Made by a program: the position numbers and the translations under genes. A model generated the notes under the pieces. The model was not told the DNA's origin. It ran no database searches and saw nothing but the letters and a program-made list of their open reading frames with translations. A stretch of DNA of 64,000 nt from Blastomyces gilchristii SLH14081. Taxonomy: Eukaryota > Ascomycota > Eurotiomycetes > Onygenales > Ajellomycetaceae. Positions within the stretch are counted from its first letter, which is position 1, and each line of letters starts with the position of its first letter. The DNA lies in contig NW_003101659.1 of NCBI RefSeq assembly GCF_000003855.2, positions 585,475 to 649,474 of the forward strand. The letters are read 5' to 3'. Below are positions 60,044 through 64,000 of this stretch, piece by piece.

Positions 60044-63000
60044 GATGAGAGGAGATTTTGTGTTTCTGCGAGGTATGGTAGTAGACTTGAAGCAAAGGGT
60101 AAGTGTTTTCGTGCTGTTTGGAGGGTTAATTCGGAGGAGCGTTGGTATCAAGGACGCCGTGGTAGGAATGTTATATAGTAAAGGATCAAGGTATCAAGAT
60201 TATAGAAGTACCTTGGAGGACGGCTCAAATATAAGAGTTTTTCCTTTCTTTTTTTTTAAAAAAAAAAGAGATGGATTTGGAATGGATTCCACGTAGACAC
60301 CCTTTTGAACCTGATGAGAAGGATTTATAAAACATGATCAAGGGGGTTTCGTTTTGCGGGAGCCAGAGGGGCCTTATATAGGTAGGTACCCCTGGAGACA
60401 ACCCGAGATTCCATACTCCGTGAAGAGCGGGATATTAGGCAGGATCCGCAGGGACTGGGGCCCCTCATCTTCGTCCCTCTACCCTACCGCCGACGTAACA
60501 CGTGCCGTGGAGCTAAAAAAAGCCGTAACGGCGAGTATCGGGGCTGACTCGAGAAGGTTCCTGTAAGTTTTTCTGTTCTTGTCCTTCCCAGTTGGATTAA
60601 ATAATATATAACTATACTGATACGTTGGAGTTTGCTTGACCCACGAGAACTAATAATGACGCACCAGGCCGTGTACAACCGAACCAGGTGACGACATGTG
60701 CCAAGGGTCCACCAAGGTTGCCAGAGTTGGTGAACCTCGGATGCTCAACCCTGAAATGCTAAGTTTGAGACTTGACAGCAGAAGCTGATATCGAAGACGA
60801 GTTATTATACTATGTAGCGTAAGCACAAGAAGGAACACGCCCCTTCTGACAACCATTGGTCTCCAAGGTGGTTTCGTGGCGGTAGAGGCAAACATGCCTG
60901 GCTGGCGATCCGTCAGGAGGGACAGAGGGTCTTTTGGTTCGAATTCCCCCCCGATTTTGGCTGCAGTCAGAGTCTGGCGTCCTTTGTATGTACATTACTA
61001 CATGTACGGCTCTTAAGAAGGGATGTTCTGTTGCGCAATTCCTATTTACCGGGCCTGAACCCCGAATTCAGCGCGCAAGCAGTAGGGGCGATTGGACTTG
61101 CTGATGCATCGTCAAGAGATTGATAATCGCGATTTGAGGCGCAAGACTATTGTTCGGCAATTGCAGATGCCGACTAGACAGGCACTGATCGACAGCGGAT
61201 ATGAGAGTTGTTGTGCAGGACATTATTGTTGCTTGCTTCTGGCGAGTTGGTGGAAGCGAAGAATCAGACTATTATTTAATAGTTATCGATGTGGGGGCGA
61301 TGGACGAATCACCTGATTCCCGTTTCTGACAATTTCAGCCTCAGGCAACAGTTTATCTCGACGACAACGTCTGCGGTCTGGTCTGGCATTGTTCAACATA
61401 TCATTACGCTAAGTTGACACGGTTGACACTGTTGACACTGTTGCTTTGACATCTACTCCGTAACTTTCTATAGCTTTGTGCGTCTTGCAGAGATCTACTT
61501 TTTTGAAGGGCCCTTCATACGTTTTGAAAGCGACACCCTATGTCCACTTACACTGCCCTTCCCGCCAGCCCACTGCGGCCTTATTTACGACATACAGCTT
61601 GTGGCGTCGATTTCCCGTGCTCACCCATAGGATATTCTTGGTAAGAGAGCAGAAGGTGATGTCAAAAACGATCAAAGGAATATGGGGATTCGGTTTACTT
61701 TTGTCAACCAACTGTCTTGTGATTTCTTAGGCTAGACTGATGACAAGCACCTTTCGAAATTTACTTTCACGACCCTAGCTAACAAATAGAAGAATTCTCT
61801 GTTCTTTTGCCATGCCATACCTTTTGTTTACGGGCACAGCATTGGAAGTTTCTTCTCATTCCCCAGCAAATTGTTTTGTTTTCGAAGCGCCGCCACCTAC
61901 GGCGGTAGAATGTCCAATCCAACCCGGGTTGGGGGCCAAGCAGCAAACTATTTATTCGACCCCATAGCCTCGTCATACACACTACGAAAAAAGGCACAGG
62001 CTACAGCCAGCTTCTGAGCTGCAGCGGATCATCAAAAGAGGTGTAAGGCTTCAGAAAATCCTGATCTTCGTTGGCCTGGTCCTTGGCGAAGGGTGAAACG
62101 ATATTTTGACAGGCGCCTGTTCCTGAATGGCCTGCGCCTAGCAATCTTTATGGCCCAACCCCACCACAAGGAATTTGAGTGTTTGCGGCCCTTAACCTCC
62201 ACAATTTATCATCTTTACTATTTCATTCGTCGTTGGTGGCACAGGAGCTAATCATCGTATCTCGGTTCTTCTACCATTCTGAATTGCTCCCACTCTAATC
62301 CTCGCCTCTAAAGTTGCAGGTTAGGGTGTCAGATCGATTCACAAAGTGCTGTCCTGATTTTGCCTGGCGTAGCCGCCTCTGCATCCTTTCATTTCAAAGG
62401 AGCTAGCGAGCTATGGCCCACGGCCGAGTTCTCTGCAACTGAATCACACTCGTCTTAAGCATCTTTTTTTGAATAATGTCGATTGCTTGTTGTTGGTCTG
62501 CGGGGGAGGGACTCTGAAGCCACCAAACTGCTACCAATTGGGAGAATACGATGACCATGAACAACGGCCGGTGCCCAATTTAGGATATGCTGAAGCAGCA
62601 TACACCCCATGCTTCGGGAATCCTCGAAATGACGGGTATAGTCAAAGACGAGCACGTTTCTTCTCACTAGTGCAATGTTTCACAGATAGCCATACTATCT
62701 GAGATTTTGACATTGCGAGCAATGTACTTCATATCTACAAGTTATGTCGCTTTCTTGATGTCCAATGAAAGACTCTTTCTTGGCCGACAATTCAAATAAC
62801 TTTATTTGCCCTCACTGGCCAAATGGCTCTCATCTTCCAAGGCCCTTGTGGCCCACCGCGACCACCGCGGATGTGCCAATTTTCGCTGTGGCACCATTTC
62901 CGGATGCAGTGGTAGTGCGGCCTTTCTATTGGGCGAAAAAAAAATCCTCAGTTTTTCTTTTATGCCCTGAAGCTTAAGAGACCTTTGATAGGTGCTGCCG

Positions 63001-63511
63001 TTTATGTGCGACTTGTGTGTGTCTTGCAAGTTGCTCCGAGTTAGTCTAAAACAATCTCTATCCCTGCAGAACGTTACTTCAGCTGTGCCGTTGTTCATAC
63101 TTGGAAATCTCGAACTTCACCACCAACAATTCTACAGTTATTTCGTACCTAAAATCTTCGTTTGTCCTGGAATCCCAGCAGGGAGTGCATGCCACCAGTC
63201 TTTCTGAGAAGGAGTGTTAGCTTACGCTCTTTACCCTGCGATATCCTATTCCAGACTTTGGTACCTGTTGGACTTTTGAACTGCACAGGTCAGCATCATG
63301 CTTGTCAGAGCGGAATCCAAAAAGGGTCTTAAAGTAAGGAGATTCCTACATATTTAAACACCACTTGACCCGCGACTTCTTAAGTTTTTTTTAAAAAAAA
63401 CATCCATCACCCTATCCATTTCCTTACCTAGAGTATACGCAAGACCATCCTGGATATCACCATCAAACTCTCGAACCTACGATCAAACAGATCAAACATA
63501 TCTCAGCAGCC
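60044..63511. other. intergenic, no firm gene
   Basis: About 3.5 kb. A B-box-like GGTTCGAATTCC near 60935 lacks a partner A box and acceptor stem. A 9-bp tandem repeat GTTGACACK lies at 61413-61443 and a TACTCCGTA word at 61454. A TATTTAAA at 63351-63358 lies about 155 bases upstream of the small gene at 63512. Nothing else is supported. Confidence 0.45.
61413..61443. repeat. short 9-bp tandem repeat
   Basis: Three and a half units of GTTGACACT/G in direct succession (GTTGACACG, GTTGACACT, GTTGACACT, GTTG). Confidence 0.85.
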
Positions 63512-63697
63512 ATGTGCACTTGCACTCAATGGTGGTACGAGTACACGTGCGGGTGCGTATTGCGCGTTGGCGTGGTAGTGTGCCCAGAGTGTAAAGCAAA
63601 AGAAGGGACGGCCAAGGAAGGCGAAGGACAGAAGTTGATCGACAAAACAAGAAAAGCACCTGGGAAATGCGAAGATCACGGCGGCTCCCCAAGGTAA
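63512..63697 (+). CDS. small Cys-rich protein (candidate)
   Basis: A 61-aa ATG frame: MCTCTQWWYEYTCGCVLRVG, then VVCPECKAKEG and KCEDHGGSPR. Seven cysteines and a His (C-x-C at 2-4, C-x-C at 13-15, CPEC, C-x2-H) resemble a short zinc-binding or disulfide-rich module. There is no clear secretion signal because the protein begins directly with Cys. A TATTTAAA about 155 bases upstream and CT/CA-rich sequence before the ATG look like a fungal promoter. The last codons overlap a possible donor (CCCCAAG|GTAACC), so a short second exon ending in the next 100 bases is possible. I do not recognise a named family. Confidence 0.45.
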   Translation: MCTCTQWWYEYTCGCVLRVGVVVCPECKAKEGTAKEGEGQKLIDKTRKAPGKCEDHGGSPR

Positions 63698-64000
63698 CCT
63701 ACTACCGCCCCTTCCCCTAGACTTGTCCGGAAACAAAAGGCCATTTGATTGATAAAATTAAAAATTTAGCACATTAAAGCTCTAAGCATCAAAACTTGCC
63801 TCGGCGCTATCTACTCCGGGCCTTTATGCTTCGAATTTTCGGTCTTTCCATGATGCTTTCCCTTATCGATCGGTTATCAACTTTTGGCATTGAGATTCTA
63901 CGAACGTGGAGCCCGAATCGGCTGTAGGATTCCAGACATAGATGTTCCTAATGGCTTTTTCCAAGTCCCCCGTCCCGTGCAAGCCCGCCTTCCGTCCAGT
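63698..64000. other. window edge, no gene seen
   Basis: About 300 bases after the small Cys-rich frame. A possible acceptor AATTTAG near 63769 could add three residues to that gene. Nothing else is seen. Confidence 0.5.

Noticed and set aside
60860..60990. tRNA-like B box GGTTCGAATTCC near 60935
   Set aside because: No A box at a suitable distance, no pairing acceptor stem.

Overview
The window looks like chromosomal DNA of a filamentous ascomycete (Pezizomycotina, most likely Eurotiomycetes; an Onygenales- or Eurotiales-type genome). The reasons are numerous short GT-AG introns (about 50-130 nt), orthologues typical of that group (a Zn2Cys6 activator, Gwt1, Sec63, a Kin4-type kinase with an 1,200-residue chain, a SAM+HMG-box protein), and long T-rich or microsatellite-rich intergenic stretches. 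No rRNA, CRISPR array or intact transposon is visible, and I found no convincing tRNA. The species cannot be named from the sequence alone.

Layout. 1-6.6 kb is gene-poor and holds one small SAM+HMG-box gene (2231-3486, +) whose HMG-box intron cannot be spliced at its obvious donor without a stop. 6.6-9.4 kb is a four-exon Zn2Cys6 transcription factor (+). 11.2-13.8 kb is SEC63 (-), followed by a small conserved-looking ORF (15337-15705, -) and an Xaa-Pro aminopeptidase (16723-18443, -). 20.0-21.75 kb is an SSH4/EAR1-like SPRY protein with a membrane anchor and PPxY motifs (+). 25.2-27.0 kb is a class II cAMP phosphodiesterase (+). 27.8-30.0 kb is an amidase (-), 30.5-32.1 kb is GWT1 (-), and divergent from it at 32.8 kb is a cupin gene with a frame break. 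34.4-35.9 kb is a mitochondrial acyl-CoA dehydrogenase (-). 37.6-39.3 kb is a senescence/spartin-domain protein (+). 41.0-47.0 kb is a 1,829-residue ankyrin protein with an N-terminal nucleotidyltransferase-like motif set (+). 51.4-55.1 kb is a Kin4/KfsA-type Ser/Thr kinase (+) behind a long pyrimidine-rich leader. 55-64 kb is a near gene desert with two small candidate genes.

The genes do not form an obvious cluster. They are housekeeping functions (ER translocation, GPI anchoring, peptide turnover, fatty or branched acyl-CoA oxidation, cAMP turnover, endosomal sorting, mitotic checkpoint) interspersed with regulators. All exon joins were worked out by hand from splice consensus and frame, and each multi-exon model sums to a whole number of codons except the broken cupin gene.

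Most worth a second look: the NTase-like/ankyrin giant protein, with a GC-AG intron inside its NTase-like region; the frame break in the cupin gene; probable splice-site decay in the HMG-box and phosphodiesterase genes; and a dispersed 9-mer (TACGGAGTA/TACTCCGTA) found at least eight times, always outside coding sequence.
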